This document shows positions 6,612 through 15,121 of a stretch of DNA of 56,894 nt, piece after piece; within the stretch, counting starts at the first letter, position 1, and each line of letters starts with the position of its first letter. A model generated the notes under the pieces. It worked only from the letters and a program-made list of their open reading frames with translations, was not told where the DNA came from and made no database searches. The stretch lies in IMG/VR virus record IMGVR_UViG_3300047299_000127, positions 1 through 56,894 of that record; one strand, given 5' to 3'. This DNA is from a virus. Position numbers and translations under genes: made by a program.

Positions 6612-8973
6612 TGGTCTTTCCTGCTTGATTGAGTTCATTGCGTGCCTCGATGGAGCGCATCACGGTGTCGAGTCGGTCTTGGAGGGCTTGGATCTTCTTG
6701 TCGCTGGTCGCCTGGATCTCGGCCACGCGCAGCCGGGTGTCCGCATCGATGCGGGCCACTTCCAGCTTGGTGTCGGCTTCCTTGTTCATGCGAATGGTCT
6801 GGTTGGCCAGATCCGCCTGGGCCTTGCGCAGTGCCTCGGTCATGCGGTCGATCTCGTCGTTGGCCTGCTGGCGCACCTGCATGAGCGCGCCCTGCACGTC
6901 CTCGCCAGGCTGGCCACCACCGGCAGCGGCTTGGGCTTCGGTTTCGAGCTTGGCGGCGCGGGCGTTGAGTTCGCGGATCTTGGCGGCCTGCTCTTCCAGT
7001 GCCTGCATGGCCTGCTGGCGCTGCATCTGCAAGGCCTCGGCCTGCTGGGCGGCTTGCTCCTGTGCCGCCTGCTCTTCCTCGGGCGTCATTGGCTTGTTCG
7101 GATCGCGCTCGCCTGTGAGCTTGCGGATCTGGTCGGCCACCTCGTCCTTGTTGGGCAGGTCCGAAAACTCCATGGCGATGGTCATCAGGCGCAGAGCCAC
7201 CTCGGGCGGCAGTCGCGTGGCCATCTGGTTCAGGGCCTCGAACATCACCTGGCGCAAGGTGCCCGAGTAGTCCTGCTCAGACACCACAAAATCGGCAGCG
7301 CTGGCCGTGATGTCGTTGATGAAGCGCACGGACCCATCGGCTTGCACCTCGGGCACGTTGATCTTGACCCACTCCAGCGCGCCCTTGGAGCCGGTCAGGC
7401 GGACCACTTTTTCCTGGGTGTAGAACTGCTCGGTCAGGGACAACTGCTTTTCGCCCTGCACCTGAGTGGCAAAGCGCAGGTTGTCGAAAGGCTCGGTCGT
7501 GACCACGGAGCCCTGCAACTGGCGGGCTTTGATGGCCTCGCCTGAGACCGCATTGGTCTGGCGGCCTAAGTTTTCCTGGCTCACACCGGCTGACTTCTGG
7601 ATGCTCTGGGCATCCATCGCCATCATCTGGATCTGGCCGGTGGCGGCATCGGTGTCGCGGCGGATCTCGATGGACTTGCCCTGCTTCTTGACGATCAGGC
7701 CATCGGGACGGTCGGCCTCGTCGCGCAGCACGTCCATGTCATCGACCGCGCCCTCGTCGGCAATGACCTGGTTGGTGTTGAGCATCCACAGGGCTTTGGA
7801 TGCGCGCTTGTTCAGATCCTGCTGAATGTCGCGCACGCGCCGGATGATCCCGTAAGGCAGGCGATCACGGCCACGGCGGTAGCACCAGACCGGCGTGAGG
7901 CTAAAACGGTTGTGCCGGAACATCGAGGGACCCATGCCAAGCATGTGGCTCTCGGTGAACACGGCGATGTGCACGCGCATCATCACCTTGTCCACGATGA
8001 AGCTGCCCGACTTGGCCACTGCATCGGCCATGGCCTGATCGCCCTGGTTGAGGATCAGGCCCTTGAGCGGACCATCGGCCACGATCTTGACGGTGGCGGG
8101 CTTTCGGTACTGGCACTCGATCAGCTTGACCCTGCGGCGCTTGGCGTCCGCCAGTTGGCCAACACCGCTGGCGTACAGGGTGCCGGTCTTGACGTTGTTC
8201 ATGTCGGCGGGCGAGTACCAGGTGTCCTCTTCCCATCCGTCCGTGGTGTAGTGGGCGGCCTCTTCCACGGCTGAGGCAATGACGTGCCTGCGCCCTGGGA
8301 ACATCATCAGAGCCACGTCCTCGTCCACCCAGCGCCAGCGAAACAGGTAGCGCGAGTCCGACAGGTCCAGCTCGTAGCCGGATGAATCCCAAATGACGTT
8401 GCGCCAGTCCTCGTACTTGCAGTACAGGATGTCTTGGGTCGGGTCATCGCGCACCCCGTCATCTATCCAGCCCACACCGGACTTCACGGCATCGGCAAAG
8501 GCGCGGGAGCGCACGAAGGGCACACGGTTGATGTCGCTGACGTACTTCAAGACCTTGGTCTTGGTGTCGGCCATCTCCACATCGTCCTCGGTGCGCGGCA
8601 GCACGCGCCAATCCACACGGGTGCGGCGCTCGGTACCGATCACCCAGTCCACCATGGGCGCGACCTCGTTGTAGACCAGCGGCATCTGGCCGCGATCACG
8701 CAGCACCTGGGCATCGTCCGGGTCCCACTGGAGGTTGTCGTAGAAGTCGGCATCCATCGCCATTTCCAGGCGGTTGAGCGACTGCTTTTCCTTCTCGTGA
8801 TAGAACCACTCCAGCAGCTTGCGAAGCTCGGAGCGGGCCTCGTCGCTGTCCAGCGGGTTGCCCTTGGGGTCCATGACCTCGCGGCCTTCGCTGGCCATGG
8901 TCTGCGCCTGGCGGTTGAAGTAGTCCTCACCAGGTGCGGTGTTGCGCTTGACGCGCACATCGAGATCAGCCAT
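6592..8973 (-). CDS. Portal protein, P22-like
   Basis: 793 residues, the size of large podoviral portals. The N-terminal part has ALMFP-type portal features (MPLVYNEVAPMVDWVIGTER, then KYEDWRNVIWDS). The C-terminus (about 640-780) is a long Gln/Ala/Glu-rich coiled coil (EEQAAQEQAAQQAEALQMQR), as in P22-type barrels. Twelve copies form the DNA entry ring at one capsid vertex. It follows the 143-residue gene with an 8-bp overlap. Unusually for its class, the lysis cassette lies between portal and scaffold. Confidence 0.85.
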   Translation of the reverse strand: MADLDVRVKRNTAPGEDYFNRQAQTMASEGREVMDPKGNPLDSDEARSELRKLLEWFYHEKEKQSLNRLEMAMDADFYDNLQWDPDDAQVLRDRGQMPLVYNEVAPMVDWVIGTERRTRVDWRVLPRTEDDVEMADTKTKVLKYVSDINRVPFVRSRAFADAVKSGVGWIDDGVRDDPTQDILYCKYEDWRNVIWDSSGYELDLSDSRYLFRWRWVDEDVALMMFPGRRHVIASAVEEAAHYTTDGWEEDTWYSPADMNNVKTGTLYASGVGQLADAKRRRVKLIECQYRKPATVKIVADGPLKGLILNQGDQAMADAVAKSGSFIVDKVMMRVHIAVFTESHMLGMGPSMFRHNRFSLTPVWCYRRGRDRLPYGIIRRVRDIQQDLNKRASKALWMLNTNQVIADEGAVDDMDVLRDEADRPDGLIVKKQGKSIEIRRDTDAATGQIQMMAMDAQSIQKSAGVSQENLGRQTNAVSGEAIKARQLQGSVVTTEPFDNLRFATQVQGEKQLSLTEQFYTQEKVVRLTGSKGALEWVKINVPEVQADGSVRFINDITASAADFVVSEQDYSGTLRQVMFEALNQMATRLPPEVALRLMTIAMEFSDLPNKDEVADQIRKLTGERDPNKPMTPEEEQAAQEQAAQQAEALQMQRQQAMQALEEQAAKIRELNARAAKLETEAQAAAGGGQPGEDVQGALMQVRQQANDEIDRMTEALRKAQADLANQTIRMNKEADTKLEVARIDADTRLRVAEIQATSDKKIQALQDRLDTVMRSIEARNELNQAGKTNEGTNP

Positions 8974-9397
8974 AGGTCACGCCCTCTTTTTCGACACGGA
9001 TGTCCTCGCCAGCCAGGGCCTGGCCATCTGCGCGCAACTCCATGTGGCCAAAGCTCGCCCGGTGGTACTCCTTGGGCGGCGATGAGGGCATGCGGATCAG
9101 GTCGGGCAGTGCGTCAATGACGATGCCCGCGATGCGGCGGCAGTTGGTGGGGGTTGGCTCGATGCCCAGGACTTCGCAGGCCTTCATGGACTTGCGCACG
9201 ACCTCGGGCACGTTGCGGGAGTTCTCGTCATCCCAGGTGAATGCCGCCGACTCCATGACGATGAACCACGGCGCACCGGCCCGAAAGGTCGGCACCATCA
9301 CCATGGCCCGCTCGTCGTTGACCCAGGTGAAGATGGTTGTGATGTCGCCGTGCTGGCGCGTCAGGTGCGCTTTGCGCGTATCGATGGATGCAGACAT
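8966..9397 (-). CDS. Conserved phage protein upstream of portal
   Basis: 143 residues with no motif I recognise. The N-terminal half is beta-rich (DITTIFTWVNDERAMVMVP), and the middle is helical and contains two cysteines. It overlaps the portal start by 8 bp, so the two are translationally linked. A hairpin covers its GGGG ribosome site, and a late motif lies 32 bp upstream, so it heads the portal-lysis block. Possibly a packaging or connector accessory. Confidence 0.55.
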   Translation of the reverse strand: MSASIDTRKAHLTRQHGDITTIFTWVNDERAMVMVPTFRAGAPWFIVMESAAFTWDDENSRNVPEVVRKSMKACEVLGIEPTPTNCRRIAGIVIDALPDLIRMPSSPPKEYHRASFGHMELRADGQALAGEDIRVEKEGVTYG

Positions 9398-9400
9398 TTC

Positions 9401-9423
9401 GGCCCCAGAATGAACTGGGGTCC
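9401..9423 (-). promoter_or_regulatory. Hairpin containing the ribosome site of the portal block
   Basis: GGCCCCAG (9401-9408) pairs with CTGGGGTCC (9415-9423) around a 6-nt loop. On the minus strand the 3' arm carries GGGG, 6 nt before the ATG at 9397, so the fold hides the ribosome binding site. A parallel hairpin precedes the giant gene. Translational control is inferred. Confidence 0.5.
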
Positions 9424-9428
9424 AAAAA

Positions 9429-9444
9429 TGCCATGCTTGCCACG
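9429..9444 (-). promoter_or_regulatory. Late regulatory motif heading the portal block
   Basis: Exact CGTGGCAAGCATGGCA on the minus strand, 32 bp before the first gene of the portal-lysis block and next to the ribosome-site hairpin. The following TTTTTGGAC is shared with the intragenic copy at 56016. Confidence 0.6.
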
Positions 9445-9511
9445 GATCAGAGGCATGTCAGGCCTCGGTCAGGCGATCTCCGCATAAGACAATCTCGAAA
9501 AAGGAGTAAGC

Positions 9512-9745
9512 ATGAAGTCACCAAAAAACCTGTCCGTAATCCTCTTGGCTGCATTGCTGGCGGCCTGCGCCACGCCACAGGAACGGGCGGCCAAGGCAAT
9601 CGAGCGCCATGGACCATATTGCGAAGGCCTTGGTTACTCTCGCGGCACGGAATCCTTCATCAACTGCGTGCGTCAGGAGCAGGCGCGAATCGAGTACTTG
9701 GTGAACTCGTACCAGCAACCGGCTCAAGTCAAGGTCAAGAAATAG
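9512..9745 (+). CDS. Small lipoprotein, lone rightward gene (moron-like)
   Basis: 77 residues with AAAGGAG before the ATG. The signal peptide ends in lipobox LLAAC, so Cys19 would be lipidated. The mature part has a short helix and two further cysteines, suggesting a disulfide. It is the only plus-strand gene between the terminase and portal blocks and ends exactly where the large terminase gene ends, tail to tail. An isolated, oppositely oriented lipoprotein is typical of a moron expressed from the prophage, for example for surface modification or superinfection exclusion; that role is inferred. Confidence 0.7.
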   Translation: MKSPKNLSVILLAALLAACATPQERAAKAIERHGPYCEGLGYSRGTESFINCVRQEQARIEYLVNSYQQPAQVKVKK

Positions 9746-11320
9746 TCAAACAGCCATGGCCGAACCCCGGCGCTTGAACGCCCCGGAACCTGGCGGGCGC
9801 GGCGCAGCGATGGCGGTCATGAAGGCGGTACCGGCATCGGCGGCCTGGCCAAACTGGCGGAAGGCGTCAGAGCCGTGGCTGTTGTCGTCGTGTTCGTGCT
9901 GGTCAGACCAGCAGCCTCTGGTCTTGTCCCACTTCTTGCGGTAGTTGCCCAGGCGCTTGAGGCCCTGGGCGCACTTGCCCTCATCGAACCAGCAGGACGA
10001 AAACACGTTGCGCGTGGCCTGAATGCCTGCGGTCAGGACCGTGACCCTGGGCACCACCTCAAAGCGCTGGCCAGGCATCAGGTTCTCCAGCATTTCCTTG
10101 AGCGATCGGTTCGTGTCCGGTGTCTCGCCCATGCGCTTATGGTCGGCCTCGTGCGGGAGGTAGTGGCGGCCAAATGGCAGGCCCAGCCCCTGGAGGTAAG
10201 TGGTGTAGTGGATGAAGTCCTCGCCGCTGGCCTCGTAGTACCCGATGAAGCGGTTTTCAGGGCCAATGCGCTGGTGCAGCCAAATACAGGTCATGTCACC
10301 GCGCCCGATGTCCCAGAAGGTGTTGACCGGCACAGCCTCGACCGGCAGGTGCGGCACGATGCGCCCTTGCTTGCGGGCATTGGCCAACTGGGTGGCGTAG
10401 TAGCAGCCCTCGGTCGATACCTGGAAGGCCTCTTCCGGGTAGCTGGGGTATTCCTGCCACATCAGCGGGGCCTCGTCCGCGAAGTCGGCGCGCAGCGTGG
10501 TCACGTACCAGGCGCGCTGTCCCTCGGTCAGCACGCGCTTGATCTTGCCCTCGACCTCCAGGAAGTACTTGAGGTTGGCATCCGTGAACACCACGCCCTC
10601 GGGGTCAAGGGTGTAGTTCGGCTCTTCCCACCAAGGGAAGAAGTGAAAACGGTAGTCCTTGGCTGTGAGGCTTGAGCCCTGATCGTGCAGCGCCTTGGCG
10701 CGCATGGTCATGTCGTAGAAAGGCCCGTCCTGCCCTTCGGCGGTGGACTCGATCACGGCAATGCCGGTCTTGGGCACGGCGGGCAGCGAGCCCGTCACCA
10801 CTTCGCGGGCCTTGTCCGGGAACTTGGCGGCGATCTTGCCGAACTCGGACACGTGCAGCCGGTGGATGGTGCCACCGCGCACGGATGTGGCCACACGGAT
10901 GCTCGATCCGTTGTGCGCCCACAGCAACTCGCTCTTGTTCTCGCTCTTGAGCGGCATGGCCTCGCGTAGCGAGGCCTCAAGGTTGTCGTAGGCGAACTTC
11001 ACCTTGTCGCGGAAGATGGCCTCGGCGGTCTCCCGGTCTTGGGCAATGATGCCGCACCGGATGGGGTCCTTTGAGAACAGCGCGGTGTCCAGCCACAGGA
11101 TGGCGATCAGGGTTGTGAACCCCAACTGCCGGGCCTTGAGGATGATGTTGCGCGTGTGCATCCTGGCCATAAGGCGGCGCTGGGCGCGGTTGGGCTTGAA
11201 CTGCACCACCAGCCCAATGTCGGCATCGTCGTCGCCCTTGATGATGATCTTGTAGAGGTTGCAGATCCTCCACATCGGATCGTTCAGGCGCTCGGCCAGG
11301 GTGGCAGCATCCAGCCCCAT
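9746..11320 (-). CDS. terL: Terminase large subunit
   Basis: 524 residues from the ATG at 11320, coupled to the upstream stop (TGATG); a longer frame overlaps that gene and is rejected. The ATPase has a variant Walker A (KARQLGFTT, about 62-70) and Walker B (HVSEFG, about 156-161). The nuclease half shows DIGRGD (about 337) and a late SHGSDA (about 481-486), the acidic residues expected of the RNase H-fold nuclease. It pumps DNA through the portal and cuts concatemers. It works with the small subunit encoded 1 kb upstream. Confidence 0.9.
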   Translation of the reverse strand: MGLDAATLAERLNDPMWRICNLYKIIIKGDDDADIGLVVQFKPNRAQRRLMARMHTRNIILKARQLGFTTLIAILWLDTALFSKDPIRCGIIAQDRETAEAIFRDKVKFAYDNLEASLREAMPLKSENKSELLWAHNGSSIRVATSVRGGTIHRLHVSEFGKIAAKFPDKAREVVTGSLPAVPKTGIAVIESTAEGQDGPFYDMTMRAKALHDQGSSLTAKDYRFHFFPWWEEPNYTLDPEGVVFTDANLKYFLEVEGKIKRVLTEGQRAWYVTTLRADFADEAPLMWQEYPSYPEEAFQVSTEGCYYATQLANARKQGRIVPHLPVEAVPVNTFWDIGRGDMTCIWLHQRIGPENRFIGYYEASGEDFIHYTTYLQGLGLPFGRHYLPHEADHKRMGETPDTNRSLKEMLENLMPGQRFEVVPRVTVLTAGIQATRNVFSSCWFDEGKCAQGLKRLGNYRKKWDKTRGCWSDQHEHDDNSHGSDAFRQFGQAADAGTAFMTAIAAPRPPGSGAFKRRGSAMAV

Positions 11321-11697
11321 CAGTGCCCCCCAACTCCACGGGAAAGCACATCGAGCAGCATGCCAGCCAGTTTTTTGGTTTCGCTCTCGTACTGGTTGAT
11401 CTTGGCGCGCTGGCCTGGCAACCATGACGGGCGCAGCTTCAGGGCAAGCACATCGTTATCGACGGTCACGATCCAGCTTTGACGACCGCCAGGCATGTGC
11501 AAGCGATGAAACTCCAGCGTGACGACCGAAAATTGCAGTAACTCGATGCGTTGAGCCCGGTTGAGTGGGCGCATGTCAACCGGATCAGCGGCTTGAATGC
11601 GAACGCGCCCCATGCGCTCCGCATACTCCAGCGCCCACATCGGCAGGTCAAAGACCGTGATGGGCTCCATGTCTCGGGTGTACAGCACCACATTCAT
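11320..11697 (-). CDS. Conserved protein between 3'-phosphatase and terminase
   Basis: 125 residues from the ATG at 11697 (GGAGGG upstream; an earlier in-frame start overlaps the preceding gene). It is an alpha/beta protein with a short early motif DMEPITVFDLP and a mid-region RIELLQFSVVTLEFHRLHM. I recognise no family. Its stop is coupled to the large terminase start, so a role in packaging is possible. Confidence 0.55.
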   Translation of the reverse strand: MNVVLYTRDMEPITVFDLPMWALEYAERMGRVRIQAADPVDMRPLNRAQRIELLQFSVVTLEFHRLHMPGGRQSWIVTVDNDVLALKLRPSWLPGQRAKINQYESETKKLAGMLLDVLSRGVGGH

Positions 11698-11699
11698 GC

Positions 11700-12152
11700 T
11701 CAGAACCCTCCAGGTGCCACCTGAAAACAGGCCACCCCCCTGGCGCGCCACATGTCCACCACCTTCTGGCGGTCATCGAACACAGCCACCAGGCGGCGGC
11801 GGTCGTGCGCTTTCATGGCATCGAGCCATGAGGATTTCAGCTGCTCGTCCGGGGTGTAGTCGCCCTCCACGCGCATGCACAGCGGCACGCCATGGGCGCA
11901 ATCGCCCAGGTGTTCGGCCAGCCAGTCCTGGGTGGGTTGCATGACCTCGGAACTGCGGCCAGACCAGACCCAAACATCGCATCCGGTGTCCAGCAGGCGC
12001 AAGAGCGTGTCGATCACGGGCGTGTTGGGCTCATCGTCCACGCAGGCAGCGAAGAAGGCGCGCCAGTCCTTGGTCTCGCCCTCAACCAAGTGGCGGCGGT
12101 GTTCGATCAGGGCCAGGGTCCCGTCCAGGTCAAAGATGTAGAGCGGTTTCAT
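11700..12152 (-). CDS. HAD-family polynucleotide 3'-phosphatase (Pnkp-like)
   Basis: 150 residues, one HAD domain. The nucleophile motif is FDLDGTL (Asp8, Asp10), motif II is WSGRS (Ser64), a conserved Lys lies near 106, and motif III is FDDRQKVVDMWR (Asp126, Asp127). The last motif and the ending GVACFQVAPGGF follow the phosphatase half of T4 polynucleotide kinase closely, but the kinase half is absent. The expected reaction removes 3'-phosphate from DNA or RNA ends. Its place between the terminase subunits suggests repair of broken DNA or of host RNA cleaved by defence nucleases. Start is adjacent to the small-terminase stop. Confidence 0.8.
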   Translation of the reverse strand: MKPLYIFDLDGTLALIEHRRHLVEGETKDWRAFFAACVDDEPNTPVIDTLLRLLDTGCDVWVWSGRSSEVMQPTQDWLAEHLGDCAHGVPLCMRVEGDYTPDEQLKSSWLDAMKAHDRRRLVAVFDDRQKVVDMWRARGVACFQVAPGGF

Positions 12153-12707
12153 TCAGTCGTCCTCGTCGTCAATGGGTGGCAGTCCTTGCGCAGGCCCCAG
12201 CACGTTGCCGCTGAGGCTGGCCAGCAGATCCACCAATGGATCGGACTTTTGCTTGTTGTCCAGTTCGTAGAGGCCCAAGATCTTCCCGGCCTTGTCCAAG
12301 GCGGAGTTCTTGTCCCAGAACTTGTATTCGATGCGCCCGTACTCATCGATCTTGAAGCTGGCTACAGCGGCGCGGGTGGCCGGGTCCAGTTCGTGGGGCA
12401 GCTTCACGCGACCATCGTCGTGCATGATCCCGGCGATGTCGGACAGGGCCACGCGCTTGATCTCGCGCAGTACTTGGGAGGCTTCCAACTCGGCGCGGTC
12501 GGCGGCGGCGGCCTGGAGTTGGCGAACCCTATGGGTAATCTCTGGGTTGGCCATCAGCTTCGAGGCCGTGTCGTTGACGGTCTCGGGCTTCATCTTCGAG
12601 GCCTTGTAGGCGGCGCGGTAGGCCTCGCTCAGGCTCTTGCCCTTGGCCACTTCCTGGGCAAAGACCTCTTGTTGTGGCGTCAAGCCATGCTCATTCTTGG
12701 CGCTCAT
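12153..12707 (-). CDS. terS: Terminase small subunit
   Basis: 184 residues. The N-terminal helix-turn-helix region (LTPQQEVFAQEVAKGKSLSEA, AYRAAYKASKMKPETV) matches the Terminase_2 family. It recognises the packaging site and loads the large subunit. A central helical oligomerisation region (HRVRQLQAAAADRAELEA) and an acidic tail follow. Its ATG overlaps the stop of the DUF1064 gene upstream. Confidence 0.85.
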   Translation of the reverse strand: MSAKNEHGLTPQQEVFAQEVAKGKSLSEAYRAAYKASKMKPETVNDTASKLMANPEITHRVRQLQAAAADRAELEASQVLREIKRVALSDIAGIMHDDGRVKLPHELDPATRAAVASFKIDEYGRIEYKFWDKNSALDKAGKILGLYELDNKQKSDPLVDLLASLSGNVLGPAQGLPPIDDEDD

Positions 12708-13153
12708 GATCGAACTTCCTTCACTTCAATCCCGTGCCGCCACAGCATCAGCTTTCGCTTGAGCCTGAATTCAGGCGTCACGGCTCCCTTCACATCCTCG
12801 ACAACTTGGCACCCTTTCGCATCGGTGTAGACGAAATCGGCCAGGTAGACGGTGGGCCGCTCCTTCTTGCCGCTGGGGCTGACTTGCGCCGGGATCAACT
12901 CAAACGCCACTTGCAGGCGCAGGTCGCAGATCTCCCCTGCCCGCTCCAGCATGGCCAGGTACTGCCAGCGCTTGTGCTCGGCCTTGCTGTCAAAGCTCAG
13001 GCCCTTGTCCGTCACCTTCTCGTTCCCGTACTTCTGGGCGCGGCGCTGCTTCTCGGCTGGGTTGTCGCGCATGGCGGTGATCGAAGGCCTGCCAGCGATG
13101 CGGGCCTTGATGTCCACCAGTTGCTGGGGCGTCAGACGCATGGCTTTGCTCAC
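12704..13153 (-). CDS. DUF1064 phage nuclease-like protein
   Basis: 149 residues from GTG at 13153, overlapping the previous stop (GTGA) with GGAGG upstream; a longer frame runs antisense-like through the preceding gene. The order KYGNEKV, FDSKAEHKRWQYLAMLERAGEI, VYLADFVY and VVEDVKG is that of DUF1064. This family has the PD-(D/E)xK nuclease fold (E in FDSKAEH, D in ADFVY, E and K in VEDVK). It may resolve branched DNA before packaging; substrate is inferred. Confidence 0.75.
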   Translation of the reverse strand: MSKAMRLTPQQLVDIKARIAGRPSITAMRDNPAEKQRRAQKYGNEKVTDKGLSFDSKAEHKRWQYLAMLERAGEICDLRLQVAFELIPAQVSPSGKKERPTVYLADFVYTDAKGCQVVEDVKGAVTPEFRLKRKLMLWRHGIEVKEVRS

Positions 13154-13359
13154 AGCAGTGCGTCCTCCACGTCCACGGGCGCATTGCCGCCGTAGTACTT
13201 CATCGGTGCCAGGCGGCAGACCCGGCGCAGGAATGGCTCGGGCGGGGTCGGGAATGGCCAAAGCGGGACGATGATCGACAGGTACAGGTACTTGTCGTCG
13301 CGCCGGACCTCGATGCCCTCGCGCCCATCGGGCGTGATCCACTTGTCGCCCTGGCTCAC
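13150..13359 (-). CDS. Small conserved phage protein
   Basis: 69 residues from GTG at 13359, preceded by GGAGG. It starts SQGDKWITPDGREGIEV and carries a hydrophobic central strand (YLYLSIIVPLWPF). The junctions at both ends share nearly the same sequence (a GAGGAC box, then CTGCTGTGAGC), so coupled translation is likely. No family recognised. Confidence 0.55.
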   Translation of the reverse strand: MSQGDKWITPDGREGIEVRRDDKYLYLSIIVPLWPFPTPPEPFLRRVCRLAPMKYYGGNAPVDVEDALL

Positions 13360-13372
13360 AGCAGGTCCTCCC

Positions 13373-13615
13373 TCACGGCGTGGTGGACTTCGGCCCAACT
13401 GAGCGGCGTTTCTCCAGGCATTGGCGCACGGACTCCAGCACTCGCTCCCGGCCAGGGTTCAACGGGAAACGGTCGATGGCTGCCAGCATGGCTGACGCTT
13501 GGGCCTTGCTCGGGTAGGCGGACAACACCAGACGGGTGCAGCACTCCAGGCACTGGAAGCGGTACGCCCCACTGGTGGGCCGTTGCTTGGACGATTCGCA
13601 GGCTTGGCATGTCAC
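13373..13615 (-). CDS. Small zinc-ribbon protein
   Basis: 80 residues from GTG at 13615, which overlaps the stop of the P-like gene (GTGA). The N-terminus has CQAC followed 18 residues on by CLEC, a zinc-ribbon pattern. A helical tail (SKAQASAMLAAIDRFP) follows. An overlapping frame (13356-13610) lacks such motifs. The gene lies in the replication block; a nucleic-acid-binding role is likely but not proven. Confidence 0.6.
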   Translation of the reverse strand: MTCQACESSKQRPTSGAYRFQCLECCTRLVLSAYPSKAQASAMLAAIDRFPLNPGRERVLESVRQCLEKRRSVGPKSTTP

Positions 13616-14238
13616 CGACCCCTCTCCGTCATGGCGGGCATGACCTTGAGCCGGGCTTTGCATTCCTCGATGAGCTTGCGCACCTTCTCGGGGTCAGCGC
13701 TGCCTTGGCCGGGCGCTGGCAGTGCATCGCGGCGCGGCGGCACCTCGGGCAGGTCTTGCTGGGCCAGCTTTTCCGCAAGCAAGCGCGTCCATCGGCCCTT
13801 GGCGGTCTGCCAGGATGCGTTGCGCAGGTCCCAGGTGCCGAACTCCACGGCTGCCCAGTACACGGCGCGGTGGCTCCACTGATCGCGGCCATCCTCACGC
13901 AGGCGCATCTGCTCGCAGGCTTCGCTGAATGCGGCCTCGGCGTCCAGCTGCGGGGCGCAGGCCTTGAGGAATTCCGTGATCGATGGTGGCCAGTCGTACT
14001 GGCGGGCGCATGCCCGGATGCCATCGGCCACTTGCTGGGGCGTGATCCCGGCATCGATGAACGCATCGGCCCAGGCCTCGCGCCAGTTGCGAATGGAGTC
14101 CTCGCCGGGGAATGCGGCGCGCCAGCGCTGCGGGTACATCCCGTCCAGGCGATTGAAAAGGTGGTCCATCAGGGACAAGCGGCGGTCCCCGATCTGCCTG
14201 GGCTCAAGCCAGGCGCTGCGCTGCAACGTCAATGACAT
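13612..14238 (-). CDS. Replication protein P-like helicase loader
   Basis: 208 residues. The N-terminal half (LFNRLDGMYPQRWRAAFP, then AWADAFIDAGITPQQVADGI and WPPSITEFLKAC) has the form of phage replication protein P and related loaders, which bring the host DnaB helicase to the origin. The C-terminal half is polar and helical. It overlaps the end of the DUF1376 initiator gene by 35 bp, which repeats the O-P order of lambda. Assignment is by pattern and position. Confidence 0.65.
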   Translation of the reverse strand: MSLTLQRSAWLEPRQIGDRRLSLMDHLFNRLDGMYPQRWRAAFPGEDSIRNWREAWADAFIDAGITPQQVADGIRACARQYDWPPSITEFLKACAPQLDAEAAFSEACEQMRLREDGRDQWSHRAVYWAAVEFGTWDLRNASWQTAKGRWTRLLAEKLAQQDLPEVPPRRDALPAPGQGSADPEKVRKLIEECKARLKVMPAMTERGR

Positions 14239-15121
14239 CGGCTTGCTCCTTGTGGGCTTGGTTGACGAATGCCACCGGGTCGAACTTGGTCGGTCGGTAG
14301 CTGCCTGCCGGGTTGTGCTGGCCCTTGGCCAAGTTCTGGGCGTCCTGCAACTGCCCCTTCACGATGCCGATGGCGTAGGCGAAGCTCTTGCCCTTCTCCA
14401 CGGCCTGGCGTGCGGCCTGCTCAAACATGCCAATCTCGGCTCCGCGCTCGATCAGGGCGGCCAGGTCCGGGTGCGAAGGGTTGACGGTGGGCAGGCCTGC
14501 GGCGCGCATGGCAAAGCAGATGGCCGTGGATTTGGACACGGGCCTGGGTTGCTCTGGCGGATCGTTGGACCTGTCCCCAACAGTGGTTGAACTGTGTGTG
14601 TCTTTAACTACTGGTGTCTGGTGACTGGTGTCTGGTGTCTGGTTAGCCGTGTTGTCACGCGTGACAGGTGGCGTGACAGGTCCAGACGAAAGCCGTGACA
14701 CCATGGCTTGTAGCTGTTCGGTCGATGCGTCCCATGGCGCGGTGTAACCGTGCTGGCGCAGGGTGTCGAAGAGGGCTTTGCGCCTCTCGCGGGATCTGCG
14801 CTGACGCTCGCGGTCGTTCTCTCGCTTGGCCTCGGCGCTGGGTTGCTTTTCTTGGTACCGAGCGATTTCGGCATCACAGCGCTTGTGCCTCCAGCCATCG
14901 GTGGACTGGACGAAAAACTCTTCCAGCACGACCTTGACCGCATCGCGCTCGGGCTTGGTGATGGCTCTGGCCAGGCGGCAAACCTCCTTGAGGTCGCCGG
15001 GCAATGGCCTCTCGCGGGTGTAGTAGGCGTCGATCAGGCGGCGGTAGGCCCCGTCCTCAACCATGGACAGGTGCGCCGTGTCCCGAACGTAGTCGCCCAG
15101 GTGATGCTCGTAATAGTTCAT
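14204..15121 (-). CDS. Replication initiator with DUF1376 domain (O-like)
   Basis: 305 residues from the ATG at 15121, coupled to the preceding stop (ATGA). Residues 1-100 carry DUF1376 (MNYYEHHLGDYVRDTAHL, GAYRRLIDAYY, LPGDLKEVCRLA), a winged-helix domain found in phage replication proteins. A basic region follows (ENDRERQRRSRERRKAL). A Ser/Thr/Pro linker and a helical C-terminal domain complete it. The origin may lie within this gene, as in lambda O, but I see no clear iteron array; the repeats in the Thr-rich linker (ACTGGTGTCTGGTG type) are the best candidate. Confidence 0.75.
   Translation of the reverse strand: MNYYEHHLGDYVRDTAHLSMVEDGAYRRLIDAYYTRERPLPGDLKEVCRLARAITKPERDAVKVVLEEFFVQSTDGWRHKRCDAEIARYQEKQPSAEAKRENDRERQRRSRERRKALFDTLRQHGYTAPWDASTEQLQAMVSRLSSGPVTPPVTRDNTANQTPDTSHQTPVVKDTHSSTTVGDRSNDPPEQPRPVSKSTAICFAMRAAGLPTVNPSHPDLAALIERGAEIGMFEQAARQAVEKGKSFAYAIGIVKGQLQDAQNLAKGQHNPAGSYRPTKFDPVAFVNQAHKEQADVIDVAAQRLA

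Noticed and set aside
13356-13610. An 84-residue frame overlapping the zinc-ribbon gene
   Set aside because: Pro/Arg-rich with no motif and no coupling to the upstream stop, while the overlapping frame has a CxxC pair and a GTGA-coupled start.
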